From positions 1,612,001-1,676,000 of the forward strand of contig NZ_FOJB01000001.1 in assembly GCF_900109955.1 (NCBI RefSeq): 64,000 bases of DNA, written 5' to 3'. Positions within the stretch are counted from its first letter, which is position 1, and every line of letters begins with the position of its first letter. The notes under the pieces were generated by a model. It did not search any database. It saw only the letters and a program-made list of their open reading frames with translations, and had not been told where the DNA came from. Shown here piece after piece: positions 28,227-36,525 of the stretch. A program made the translations under genes and the position numbers. Source of the stretch: Aliiroseovarius sediminilitoris (lineage in GTDB: Bacteria; Pseudomonadota; Alphaproteobacteria; Rhodobacterales; Rhodobacteraceae).

Positions 28227-28931
28227 TCAATAGTCGACATAGTGGCTTTGAATGACCTGTTTCGGGTCATCATCACGCTTTTTCTTTTGAACGACATAGA
28301 AAATAAACTGCGGCTGGTCGTAGCGGTGCACGCCGCCGCGCGGATTTCCGGTCGGATCTTCAATCGGGCGTGGCGGGTGTTGTCCCTTTCTTGAGAACGT
28401 CCAGCATCCCAACATATCGTAGCCCAGACTTGCCACCCAATATCGCCAGGGAATATCCGGTCCGATCTGATAGAACCCGTGGCCGAACCAACCATCCGCG
28501 CCGACGCATGAAATAAAAATTCCGTTTTCGGAAAGCATGGCGTCCACGTTGCGGAAGGCCTGCGCAATATCGAAGACATGTTCGGTCGTGCCACCGTCAT
28601 AGATCAGGTCGAACCTGGACCTCAACTCGTCCGTTATCGGTTCGCCCAGGTCATGAACATACTCGGCCCCCTCGATGTCGGAAAAATCAAGACTTTCCAG
28701 TGAAGGCCAGCCAATCGTCTTAAGGAAGGTTTCACAAAAATCATCATCCTGGAAGATGTCATCGGGCGTGGCCTCGATGCCCATCTCCTTGAGGGAATTT
28801 ATCAGGCGGGGCGTCCACCCGGACGGCTTGAAGTGCATTTTCTGCCGCCCCAGCATGATACCATTCCTGCACCCGGTCAGCAGAGGCGCAACGCGTGCAA
28901 GATGTGTCGCGATATTGATACTAATTCCCAT
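28227..28931 (-). CDS. Methyltransferase-fold protein with a degenerate SAM motif
   Basis: A 234-residue protein that resembles class I methyltransferases found in sugar- or lipid-associated clusters: IEGAEYVHDLGEPI, then FDLIYDGGTTEHVFDIAQAFRN, and FGHGFYQIGPDIPWRY. The glycine-rich motif I (GxGxG) that binds SAM is absent; its place near residue 27 holds MLGRQ, which also occurs in this subgroup. It may therefore bind a different ligand or act without methyl transfer. The start is uncertain: M26 and M32 are also possible. Neighbours give no functional hint. The family is recognised only by pattern. Confidence 0.6.
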   Translation of the reverse strand: MGISINIATHLARVAPLLTGCRNGIMLGRQKMHFKPSGWTPRLINSLKEMGIEATPDDIFQDDDFCETFLKTIGWPSLESLDFSDIEGAEYVHDLGEPITDELRSRFDLIYDGGTTEHVFDIAQAFRNVDAMLSENGIFISCVGADGWFGHGFYQIGPDIPWRYWVASLGYDMLGCWTFSRKGQHPPRPIEDPTGNPRGGVHRYDQPQFIFYVVQKKKRDDDPKQVIQSHYVDY

Positions 28932-29091
28932 GCCGCTTCAAACCTCGCCGCGATAAATCTATCCGACTTGTGACCGAAACGCGGACCATATTCAACGTCG
29001 GCGCGATCGTTTGTTGTCAACGGGCGTTCGTGATCCGCGGGTGATCTTTCGACCGGATCAACACGGCAATTGCTTGCGGCCAAGGTCTGCC

Positions 29092-30324
29092 TTAGACCAC
29101 TTTGTCCTGTGGTCGCAGTATCAGCCAGATCAGCGACGCACCCGCAAGAACCAGGAACGGCACCATCGCGATGTTGACAGCGTTCCAGCCTTCGATCGTC
29201 GAACCGCCGGAACAGTTCATCAAGCCGCCCGAGGCAAGCGATGCGATGGTGACACAGCCGAAGACGATCATGTCGTTCATGCCCTGCACGCGGCCGCGCT
29301 CTTCCGGGGCGTGGGCACCGGCCAGCATGGTGGTGGCGCCGATGAAGCCGAAGTTCCAGCCAACGCCCAGAAGGACAAGAGCGAGGAAGAAGTTCTCAAG
29401 CGCGACACCTTGCAGGGCGACAATACCTGCCAGCCCAAGGATTGCCAAACCGGTCGCGATCACCTTGCGGGTTCCGAAGCGCGCGATCAGGTGGCCGGTG
29501 AAAAAGCTGGGCACGAACATCGCCAGCACGTGCGCGGTGACGACATTGCCGGCCATATCCGTCTCAAACCCGCAGCCAACGACCGCGAGCGGGGTCGAGG
29601 TCATCACAAGGTTCATCAGCGCATAGGACACCATGCCGCAAATGATCGCCACCGCTATCACCGGGTCGCGCAAAAGCTCGCGGCGGGTGCGGCCTTTGGG
29701 GTCGTCAACCTGTGGCTTCGGTGGCTTGGGAATGTCCAGCCCGAAGAACAGAAACGCGCCCAGCACGTTGATCGCGATGATCGTCAGGTAGGCCCCAAGA
29801 AACGGTACGACAAGCGCGTCATTGGTGGCATTGAACAATTGCGGGCCGATAACGGCCGAGGCCAAGCCACCTGCCATAACATAAGAAATCGCCTTGGGCC
29901 GAAAGGCCGGTGACGCCGTATCAGCGGCAGCGAAGCGATAGAACCCCTGCGCGGATTGATACAATCCCATCAGGAAAGACCCCATCAGGAAGACCCCGAA
30001 ATCTGCCTGAGTCAGGGCATAGGCGCTGATCGCGGCGCCCAAAGTGCCGCCCAGCGTGCCCAGCCAGAACCCGACCCGGCGGCCATAGGTTTGCATGATC
30101 CATGACACAGGGTTGGCAAAGACCATCGAGCCGCCCACCATCAGCGAGATCGGCAGCGTTGCCCAGCATGGGTTGGACGCAAGCGATTGTCCCGCCAGAC
30201 CCGCCATCGTGAAGATCATGGGCATCTGCGCACCCAGAAGCGCCTGCGCCAGAACAAGGATGGTCACGTTGCGCTTGGCGCGGCCGTCATCGGCTGGGTG
30301 CAGGATCGCATCACTCATGCGCAT
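29092..30324 (-). CDS. Major facilitator superfamily transporter
   Basis: A 410-residue protein with about 12 hydrophobic helices, split by a central charged loop (DIPKPPKPQVDDPKGRTRRE, ~residues 197-216). MFS loop motifs appear as TYGRRVGFWLG between helices 2 and 3 and RFGTRKVIATG in the second half. Late features include HAPEERGRVQGMND, seen in sugar- or drug-type MFS proteins. The substrate is unknown. The start could be 30324 or the ATG two codons later; neither has a clear ribosome binding site. It stands alone beside cobB. Confidence 0.85.
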   Translation of the reverse strand: MRMSDAILHPADDGRAKRNVTILVLAQALLGAQMPMIFTMAGLAGQSLASNPCWATLPISLMVGGSMVFANPVSWIMQTYGRRVGFWLGTLGGTLGAAISAYALTQADFGVFLMGSFLMGLYQSAQGFYRFAAADTASPAFRPKAISYVMAGGLASAVIGPQLFNATNDALVVPFLGAYLTIIAINVLGAFLFFGLDIPKPPKPQVDDPKGRTRRELLRDPVIAVAIICGMVSYALMNLVMTSTPLAVVGCGFETDMAGNVVTAHVLAMFVPSFFTGHLIARFGTRKVIATGLAILGLAGIVALQGVALENFFLALVLLGVGWNFGFIGATTMLAGAHAPEERGRVQGMNDMIVFGCVTIASLASGGLMNCSGGSTIEGWNAVNIAMVPFLVLAGASLIWLILRPQDKVV

Positions 30325-30396
30325 ATGCGTATCTGTAGGGGGCAGATTTGACCAGAAGGAAAAACCGGTCGGGACGCGGGATTCGATAGCCGGACG

Positions 30397-31680
30397 TCAG
30401 GCCCGGTCGATCAGGTGGGCAAAACTGCCCGACACATGCCCGTTCACCAGCCCCATGGGCGGCAGGGCGTTGCCCTCGGCGTCGGTGGCGTCGAAAAGCG
30501 CGGTTCCCTCGGTCCGCACGGTGGTGGCATAATGGAACTCATGCGCCGCCCATGTGCCGGGAAAGGGGCCTTGCGTCGCAGTGAGCGACCGGTAGCCCAG
30601 ATGCAGTTTCCGGGTGGCAAAGCTGGTTTCCAGATCCAGCAGCCCCAGCATTTCATGCCGCGTGCCGTCCTTGTCGGTGATTGCGTGGCCCAGGGTCATA
30701 TAACCTCCGCACTCTCCATAAATCGGGCAGGTCGAGGCGCGCATTCCGGCTTTGAAGGTCTGCGCGGCGGCGAGTGTTTCGGCGTGCAATTCCGGATAGC
30801 CGCCAGGCAGGAAGATGAAATCAGCGTCGCGGGCCGGGGCTTGGTTGGCCAGCGGCGAGAAGGGCAGGACGGTCGCGCCGTCGGCCTGCCAATCGGCCAG
30901 AATATGCGGATAGGCAAAGGCAAAGGCGCGGTCCGAGGCGATCGCGATCCGCTTGCCCGGTGCTGCCAGACGCGGACTGCTGGTTATTTGCGTCCTGATC
31001 GGTTCCGCCAGTGCCGCCAGCGCCGCAAGATCAAGGGCGGCTTCAACCGCATCGGCGACCCGGCCCAGATAGGTCTGCAAGTCCGGGTGTTCACCCGCCT
31101 GAACCAGCCCCAGATGTCGCGAGGGATGCTCCATACCCGGCTGTCGGTGGACGGCCCCCAGCACCGTGACCCGGCTGCCCCGCAAGGCGGCGCGAAGCAT
31201 CATTTCGTGGCGCGGGCTGCCAACATTGTTCAGGATGACCCCCGCGACGCGAACTCTGGGGTCATGCGATGCAAACCCCTTGACCAATGGGGCCAAGGAA
31301 TGGGCCAGCCGCGCGCAGTCCACCACCAGCACCACGGGCAGACCAAGTTGTCGGGCAAGATCGGCCGTCGCGCCTCGTCCGTCTGGCGGTGCGCCATCGA
31401 ACAGCCCCATCGCGCCTTCGATCAACAATAGGTCCGCACCCGATGTGGCGAGGGCTTCTATCCGTGCGGGGTGCATCGCCCATGCGTCCAGATTGGGACA
31501 GTCCCGCCCACAGGCGGCGGCGTGAAATCTCGGGTCAATATAGTCCGGGCCGGACTTTGCGCCGCTGACATCTGCGCCCCGGCGGGACAACGCGTGCAAA
31601 ATGCCCAAGGTCAGCGTGGTCTTGCCGCTGCCCGAGGATGGTGCGGAAAGGATCAGACCTCTCTGTCCCGGGCGGGGCAT
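30397..31680 (-). CDS. cobB: Cobyrinic/hydrogenobyrinic acid a,c-diamide synthase
   Basis: CobB amidates the a and c side chains of hydrogenobyrinic acid with glutamine and ATP in aerobic B12 synthesis (CbiA is the anaerobic counterpart). The P-loop is SSGSGKTT (residues 15-22), followed by GAKSGPDYIDP and LLIEGAMGLFDG; the C-terminal class I glutamine amidotransferase domain has its catalytic cysteine in YGECGGYM (~322) and FLPGGYPELH. The length of 427 aa is typical. ATG 31680 overlaps the cobA stop by one base (TGATG). The substrate form, hydrogenobyrinic, is inferred from the aerobic partner CobK nearby. Confidence 0.93.
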   Translation of the reverse strand: MPRPGQRGLILSAPSSGSGKTTLTLGILHALSRRGADVSGAKSGPDYIDPRFHAAACGRDCPNLDAWAMHPARIEALATSGADLLLIEGAMGLFDGAPPDGRGATADLARQLGLPVVLVVDCARLAHSLAPLVKGFASHDPRVRVAGVILNNVGSPRHEMMLRAALRGSRVTVLGAVHRQPGMEHPSRHLGLVQAGEHPDLQTYLGRVADAVEAALDLAALAALAEPIRTQITSSPRLAAPGKRIAIASDRAFAFAYPHILADWQADGATVLPFSPLANQAPARDADFIFLPGGYPELHAETLAAAQTFKAGMRASTCPIYGECGGYMTLGHAITDKDGTRHEMLGLLDLETSFATRKLHLGYRSLTATQGPFPGTWAAHEFHYATTVRTEGTALFDATDAEGNALPPMGLVNGHVSGSFAHLIDRA

Positions 31681-32549
31681 CAACGATCCTCGGCCGGACG
31701 TCCGCGCCCCAGCGGATCGGTGTTTCTTGGCTGCATCCCCGCCGCCAACGCCTGCCAATCCAGCGCCTGCCGCATCAGAACGGCGCGGCCCACGCAGATA
31801 ATCGCCGGGGCGTCGATGCTGTCGCGGGCGGCGTCCTCGACGCAGGTGTCAAGGGTCGTTTCCAGAACCCGCTGGTCGGGCGTCGTCGCGTTGGATGTGA
31901 TGGCGACGGGTTCATCCTTCGGGCGACCGGCATCCATCAGGGCGGTTCGAATCCGGTCCAGATGCTTCATGCCCATGTAGATCACGATCACCTGCGACCC
32001 GCGCGCAATCGCGTCCCAGTCCAGCGATCCGGGGGTATCACCCGACTGATCATGGCCGGTCACAAATGTCACGGACTGGTTCACGTCGCGGTGGGTGACG
32101 GGGATGCCCGCATACGCCAGCCCACCGATCCCCGCCGAGATACCGGGAATGATACGGATCGGCACACCGTGCTGCACCAGCGTCTGGCCTTCTTCGCCCC
32201 CGCGCCCGAACACAAAGGGATCGCCACCTTTCAGGCGCAGCACTTTCTTACCCATGCGTGCCAGATCGACGAGCTGCAACGAGATATCGCGCTGCTTGGC
32301 CGACGGCTTGCCGCCCCGCTTGCCGGCATAGATCACCTCGGCCTCGGGCCGCGCCCAGGACAGGATGTCCGGCGCAACCAACGCATCATGCACGATCACG
32401 TCGGCTTGCGACAGTGCATTGACCGCGTGGATGGTCAACAGGCCCGGATCGCCGGGGCCAGCACCGACCAGCCAGACCCAGCCCGGCAGCATCTGCGGCC
32501 AGTCATTGCCCGGCAGTTTGGGGGTGGTAAATGTCTGCGAGTCGCTCAT
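31680..32549 (-). CDS. cobA: Uroporphyrinogen-III C-methyltransferase
   Basis: CobA methylates uroporphyrinogen III at C2 and C7 to precorrin-2, the entry to B12 and sirohaem. The tetrapyrrole methylase motifs are clear: VGAGPGDPGLLTIHAV (~28-43), ADVIVHDALV, VLRLKGGDPFVFGRGGEE (~104-121) and PGISAGIGGLAYAGIPVTHR. From ATG 32549 the length is 289 aa; AAGGAGC sits right upstream. No CysG-type dehydrogenase domain is attached. It is coupled to cobB by a one-base overlap and divergent from cbiD. Confidence 0.95.
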   Translation of the reverse strand: MSDSQTFTTPKLPGNDWPQMLPGWVWLVGAGPGDPGLLTIHAVNALSQADVIVHDALVAPDILSWARPEAEVIYAGKRGGKPSAKQRDISLQLVDLARMGKKVLRLKGGDPFVFGRGGEEGQTLVQHGVPIRIIPGISAGIGGLAYAGIPVTHRDVNQSVTFVTGHDQSGDTPGSLDWDAIARGSQVIVIYMGMKHLDRIRTALMDAGRPKDEPVAITSNATTPDQRVLETTLDTCVEDAARDSIDAPAIICVGRAVLMRQALDWQALAAGMQPRNTDPLGRGRPAEDR

Positions 32550-32646
32550 GCGCTCCTTATGCACTGGCACGCGGGCGACGAAAAGCGCCGATACGACCTC
32601 ACAGCGTGGATTGGCGGCGCGCAATGTGCAGCCTATAGTCAGCGCG

Positions 32647-33699
32647 ATGAACAGTGATTTGCCCCCCAAACTGAGACGCGGATGGACCACAGGCGCCTGC
32701 GCCACTGCTGCGGTGAAAGCCGCGCTGGAGGGGTTGTGGGGTGCGGGCGTGCCGTCACAGGTCACGATCACTTTGCCCAAAGGCGAAACGCCAACATTCG
32801 AGATTGAAGCGGCGGCGCGGGATGACGGCTGGGCCGAAGCCGCGATCATCAAGGATGCGGGCGACGATCCCGACGTGACCCACGGCGCACTGATCCGCGC
32901 GCGTGTCGCAACGGGCCAGACCGGGCAGGGCATCCGCTTTCTTGCAGGTGACGGCGTAGGTATCGTCACCAAACCAGGTCTTCCGATTCCACCGGGCGAA
33001 CCCGCGATCAACCCCATGCCGCGCCAGATGATGAAATGGGTCATCCATGAAGCAGCGGATATATTTGGAAAAAGCGCGGATCTGGACGTCACGGTATCGG
33101 TTAAAAACGGCGCGGAACTGGCTGAAAAGACGTGGAATCCGCGACTTGGGATCAAGGGAGGCCTGTCGATCCTTGGCACCACTGGCATCGTGCGCCCGTT
33201 TTCCTGCGCGGCATGGATTGCATCGATCCACCGGGGCATCGACGTGGCGCGCGCCGAGGGCTTGACCCATGTGGCGGGCTGCACCGGGGCGACCTCGGAA
33301 CGTGTTGTGCAGGCGCTTTATGGCCTACCGGATGGCGCCATGCTTGATATGGGGGATTTTGTTGGGGGAATGTTGAAATACCTTGCGCGCCACCCGATCC
33401 AGCGCGCAACCATTGGTGGAGGCATTGGCAAGTTGACGAAACTGGCCCAAGGCGCGCGCGACTTGCATTCGGGGCGCAGTCAAGTGGATTTTGAACTGCT
33501 GGCCGAATGGCTGGACGACAACAATGTAAAAGACATGAATACTGCTTTGGAAGCATATGAAAAACATGGAAAAAAATTGGCTAAGATAATCGTTGAAAAA
33601 GCCCGGATAGAGGCCGCGATGATGCTGCGGGGTGCCGACGTGACCCTTGATGTCGTGATGATTGACCGACAAGGCGCAGTGATCGGACGGGCGTCGTGA
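32647..33699 (+). CDS. cbiD: Cobalt-precorrin-5B C1-methyltransferase CbiD
   Basis: CbiD methylates C1 of the corrin intermediate and triggers loss of the acetyl fragment, a step done by CobF in the classical Pseudomonas aerobic route. Family motifs: LRRGWTTGACATAAVKAAL at the start, GIVTKPGLPIPPGEPAINPMP, TWNPRLGIKGGLSILGTTGIV, and FVGGMLKYLARH. The length of 350 aa is normal. It is coupled to cobK through a four-base GTGA overlap, so an anaerobic-type enzyme is paired with an NADPH-dependent aerobic-type reductase. This replacement of CobF is known in some rhodobacteral aerobic pathways. No clear ribosome binding site precedes ATG 32647. Confidence 0.94.
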   Translation: MNSDLPPKLRRGWTTGACATAAVKAALEGLWGAGVPSQVTITLPKGETPTFEIEAAARDDGWAEAAIIKDAGDDPDVTHGALIRARVATGQTGQGIRFLAGDGVGIVTKPGLPIPPGEPAINPMPRQMMKWVIHEAADIFGKSADLDVTVSVKNGAELAEKTWNPRLGIKGGLSILGTTGIVRPFSCAAWIASIHRGIDVARAEGLTHVAGCTGATSERVVQALYGLPDGAMLDMGDFVGGMLKYLARHPIQRATIGGGIGKLTKLAQGARDLHSGRSQVDFELLAEWLDDNNVKDMNTALEAYEKHGKKLAKIIVEKARIEAAMMLRGADVTLDVVMIDRQGAVIGRAS

Positions 33700-34427
33700 A
33701 GACGCTGTTGATGGCCGGCACGCGGGAGGCGCGTGCAATCGCAGACCAGTTGGCCGCCGACGGGATTGACGCCGTGGCATCACTGGCTGGTGTCACGGAC
33801 GAGCCGGGATTGTATCCGATCCAGACCCGTAGGGGGGGATTTGGCGGTGAAGAAGCGCAAGAACGCTTTGTGAAAATGGGCAAATTTGAAGCCGTGATTG
33901 ATGCAACCCATCCGTTTGCAACGCAGATCTCCAGTCGGACACTGACCATCGCGCGTCGGCTTGGGCTGCGGCATCTTCGTGTGTTGCGTCCCGCGTGGCA
34001 GGCCCAGGACGGCGATCGGTGGCACAACGTTACGACGCAAGACGATGTTGACAAGCTGGTCCCCAAAGGGGCGCGCGTTTTTCTGGCAACGGGCGCACAA
34101 TCCATCGACGAATGGTCCAAATTTGCCGAAGGCAGAACGCTGTTTTGCAGGCGTGTGGATCGAACCAATGATCCGTTTCCTTATGACGGCAGTTGGATCA
34201 TCGGCCAGCCGCCCTTCGTGTTCGCATATGAGATGAGGTTGCTGAAAACCTATGCTGTTGATTGGGTTGTGGCGCGAAATTCAGGTGGCCCGACCCGCGC
34301 AAAACTTGATGCAGCCCGCGCTTTGGGGCGTCCCGTTGCCTTGCTGGAACGGCCTGCCATGCTGGAGTGCGACCACGTGCAGTCTGCGCAGGAGGCGCTG
34401 GCGTGGCTGACCAAGCAGAACGCCTGA
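33696..34427 (+). CDS. cobK: Precorrin-6A reductase
   Basis: CobK reduces precorrin-6A to 6B with NADPH. The Rossmann-like N terminus LLMAGTREARAIADQLAA, EAVIDATHPFATQISSRT near residue 65, and the C-terminal VVARNSGG are family hallmarks. It starts with GTG overlapping the cbiD stop by four bases and is 243 aa long. The downstream DNA glycosylase gene begins within its last 25 bases, so all three genes share a transcript. Confidence 0.93.
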   Translation: MKTLLMAGTREARAIADQLAADGIDAVASLAGVTDEPGLYPIQTRRGGFGGEEAQERFVKMGKFEAVIDATHPFATQISSRTLTIARRLGLRHLRVLRPAWQAQDGDRWHNVTTQDDVDKLVPKGARVFLATGAQSIDEWSKFAEGRTLFCRRVDRTNDPFPYDGSWIIGQPPFVFAYEMRLLKTYAVDWVVARNSGGPTRAKLDAARALGRPVALLERPAMLECDHVQSAQEALAWLTKQNA

Positions 34428-35041
34428 TCCATGGGTCAGACTGCCTGCGCGAAGGGGCAGACTGGCTATGTGTGGTAGAGCCAGCCTTCCAACATGTGCG
34501 AGATCAAATCGACGAGATCCCTTTGCGCCTGCGCGACGACGGGTTCGGGGCGTTAATGTTTGCCATTGTGGGCCAGCAGGTTTCAACCGCATCCGCCGCT
34601 GCAATCTGGGCGCGGGTCGAGGCGGCTGGGATGGTGCTGCCCAAAAAGGTCGCCGCCGCAAGTCACGAGGAACTGGCCGCTCTGGGCCTGTCGCGACCCA
34701 AGATCCGCTATGCCCAGGCGCTGGCCGGGGCAGGGATCGACTATCCAGGTTTGCGCGCCATGCCGTCGGATCAGGTGATCGCCACGCTGACCGCCGTGCC
34801 GGGCATCGGGCTGTGGACCGCCGAGATTTACGCCCTGTTTTCCTTGGCGCGCGCAGATGTCTTTCCGGCAGGCGATCTGGCCCTGCAAGAAGCAACAAAG
34901 CTGCTCTTTGACCTGCCCGCGCGCCCGAAGGAAAAAGGGATGCGATCGCTTGCGCTGTCGTGGTCTCCGTGGAGAGGCGTTGCGGCGCGGCTGCTCTGGG
35001 CCTATTACCGTGTGCAAAAGCAACGCGAAGGGATCCGCTGA
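34403..35041 (+). CDS. DNA-3-methyladenine glycosylase II (HhH-GPD family)
   Basis: Base excision repair glycosylase that removes alkylated purines. The helix-hairpin-helix is VPGIGLWTAEIY (132-143), and the catalytic aspartate is Asp158 in FPAGDLAL, matching the AlkA-type HhH-GPD pattern; FAIVGQQVSTASA is the usual first helix segment. It is the short form (212 aa) without the N-terminal AlkA domain. GTG 34403 is chosen because GGAGG lies 8 bases before it; it overlaps cobK by 25 bases. Confidence 0.87.
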   Translation: MADQAERLIHGSDCLREGADWLCVVEPAFQHVRDQIDEIPLRLRDDGFGALMFAIVGQQVSTASAAAIWARVEAAGMVLPKKVAAASHEELAALGLSRPKIRYAQALAGAGIDYPGLRAMPSDQVIATLTAVPGIGLWTAEIYALFSLARADVFPAGDLALQEATKLLFDLPARPKEKGMRSLALSWSPWRGVAARLLWAYYRVQKQREGIR

Positions 35042-35721
35042 TGAACCGAATACTGGATGTGAAACGCCGCGCAGCGACTTCGGGCAAGACCAAATCGGTT
35101 GTCGTGTTTCTGCACGGTTACGGGGCGGATGGGGCGGACCTGCTGGGTCTGGCTGACCCGTTGTCGGAGCACCTGCCCGACACCACATTCATCGCCCCGG
35201 ACGCGCCGGAAAAATGCGCGGGCAACCCGTTTGGCTTCCAGTGGTTTCCCATTCCATGGCTGGACGGATCCTCGGAAGAGGACAGCATGAATGGTGCCAA
35301 TCAGGCCGCGCAGGATATCGACGCGTTTCTGGATCAGGTGCTAGAGGATGAGGGAATACGTCCCGAACAACTTATCGTTTTCGGGTTTTCGCAAGGCACG
35401 ATGATGGCGCTGCGCGTGCTGCCCCGCCGCGACGACCCCATCGCCGGGATCGTCGCGTTTTCGGGCCGAATGTTGGAACCCGACCAGTTCGCGGATCACA
35501 TCAGGTCGAAACCGCCGGTGCTGTTGGTGCATGGTGATCAGGACGACATGGTGCCGCCGGGCCATTTCTCGGAAAGTGGTGAAATCCTTCAGGCGAACGG
35601 GTTTGAAACCTATGGCTTCATCATGAAAGGCACCGGGCATGGCATTGCTATGGACGGGTTATCGGTGGCGCTGAGCTTCATTCAGGACAAGCTGGGGATC
35701 ACACCTACGGCACAGAAATAG
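35041..35721 (+). CDS. Phospholipase/carboxylesterase (alpha/beta hydrolase)
   Basis: A soluble esterase of the YpfH/carboxylesterase-2 type. The nucleophile Ser117 sits in GFSQG, the aspartate in VHGDQDDMVP, and the histidine in GTGHGIAMDG, completing a triad; the oxyanion region is FLHGYGADG. Length 226 aa is typical. Its ATG overlaps the glycosylase stop by one base (TGATG), so it is the last gene of the cbiD-cobK-glycosylase unit. Substrate unknown. Confidence 0.87.
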   Translation: MNRILDVKRRAATSGKTKSVVVFLHGYGADGADLLGLADPLSEHLPDTTFIAPDAPEKCAGNPFGFQWFPIPWLDGSSEEDSMNGANQAAQDIDAFLDQVLEDEGIRPEQLIVFGFSQGTMMALRVLPRRDDPIAGIVAFSGRMLEPDQFADHIRSKPPVLLVHGDQDDMVPPGHFSESGEILQANGFETYGFIMKGTGHGIAMDGLSVALSFIQDKLGITPTAQK

Positions 35722-35790
35722 ACAATCCTGTCATAAGCCTGACACAGACGACCCTCATACCTGCGTTACCCCAACATCATGGGGCTTGTC

Positions 35791-35847
35791 AGGTTGATCT
35801 GCCTATATATAGTCAACCTATGAGCATGGGGCGGGCGTCCCCGCCCC
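35791..35847. repeat. Inverted repeat and GC hairpin upstream of the HNH gene
   Basis: AGGTTGA (35791) and TCAACCT (35813) are 15 bases apart around CTATATATAG, and GGGGCGGG / CCCGCCCC form an 8-bp hairpin (35828-35847) with a CGTC loop. The first may be an operator; the hairpin lacks a T-run, so it is at best a weak terminator for the esterase gene. Confidence 0.45.
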
Positions 35848-35887
35848 GATGGCCCGAACAAGGGCGTATACGGTCGAGGTTTGACGC

Positions 35888-36475
35888 GTGATGGATGGCA
35901 ATTTCAGGACAGAGTTTGTGCGCGAAGGCGGCGGGGTCAAGACCCATGCCGCGCTTGTGCTCAATGCAGATTATCGGCCTTTGTCATATTACCCCCTTTC
36001 CCTGTGGCCATGGCAGGAGGCGGTGAAAGCTGCCGTGCTGGATCGGGTCAACATACTCGCCGAGTATGATGAGGTGGTCCGAAGCCCTTCGCTTGAGATA
36101 CGGATCCCCTCGGTCGTTGTCCTGAAAGATTATGTGAAACCTCAAAAGCGCGTGGCCTTCACGCGCTTTAATCTTTTCTTAAGGGACGAGTTCTGTTGCC
36201 AGTATTGCGGGGCCAAGGGCGATTTGACCTTTGATCACGTGGTGCCGCGTGCCGCAGGCGGCGTGACCAGCTGGGAAAATGTCGTTGCGGCGTGTCAGCG
36301 GTGCAATCTGCGCAAAGGGTCCAAACCCTTGCGGTATTCGGGGCTGAACCTGCGCAAACCGCCGCGCCAACCCGCTGCGGAAGAGTTGCGAAATGTTGGG
36401 CGAAAGTTCCCTCCGGGCCACCTGCATGAAAGCTGGGTGGACTTTCTGTATTGGGATGCAGAACTGGACGCGTGA
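35888..36475 (+). CDS. HNH endonuclease family protein
   Basis: A 195-residue protein with a zinc-binding HNH domain: CQYCG (Cys104, Cys107), LTFDHVVPRAAGG with the catalytic His, SWENVVAACQRCN with the Asn and second CxxC. The N-terminal half (ALVLNADYRPLSYYPLSLWPWQEAVKAV-like) is the conserved part of a housekeeping HNH group present singly in many alphaproteobacteria, outside restriction loci. GTG 35888 has GAGG nine bases upstream; ATG 35891 is an alternative. Its target and role are unknown. Confidence 0.85.
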   Translation: MMDGNFRTEFVREGGGVKTHAALVLNADYRPLSYYPLSLWPWQEAVKAAVLDRVNILAEYDEVVRSPSLEIRIPSVVVLKDYVKPQKRVAFTRFNLFLRDEFCCQYCGAKGDLTFDHVVPRAAGGVTSWENVVAACQRCNLRKGSKPLRYSGLNLRKPPRQPAAEELRNVGRKFPPGHLHESWVDFLYWDAELDA

Positions 36476-36525
36476 CGGACACCGCGCAAGGCGATAGCCT
36501 GCCCCAACAAAAAGGAAGCTTCGCC

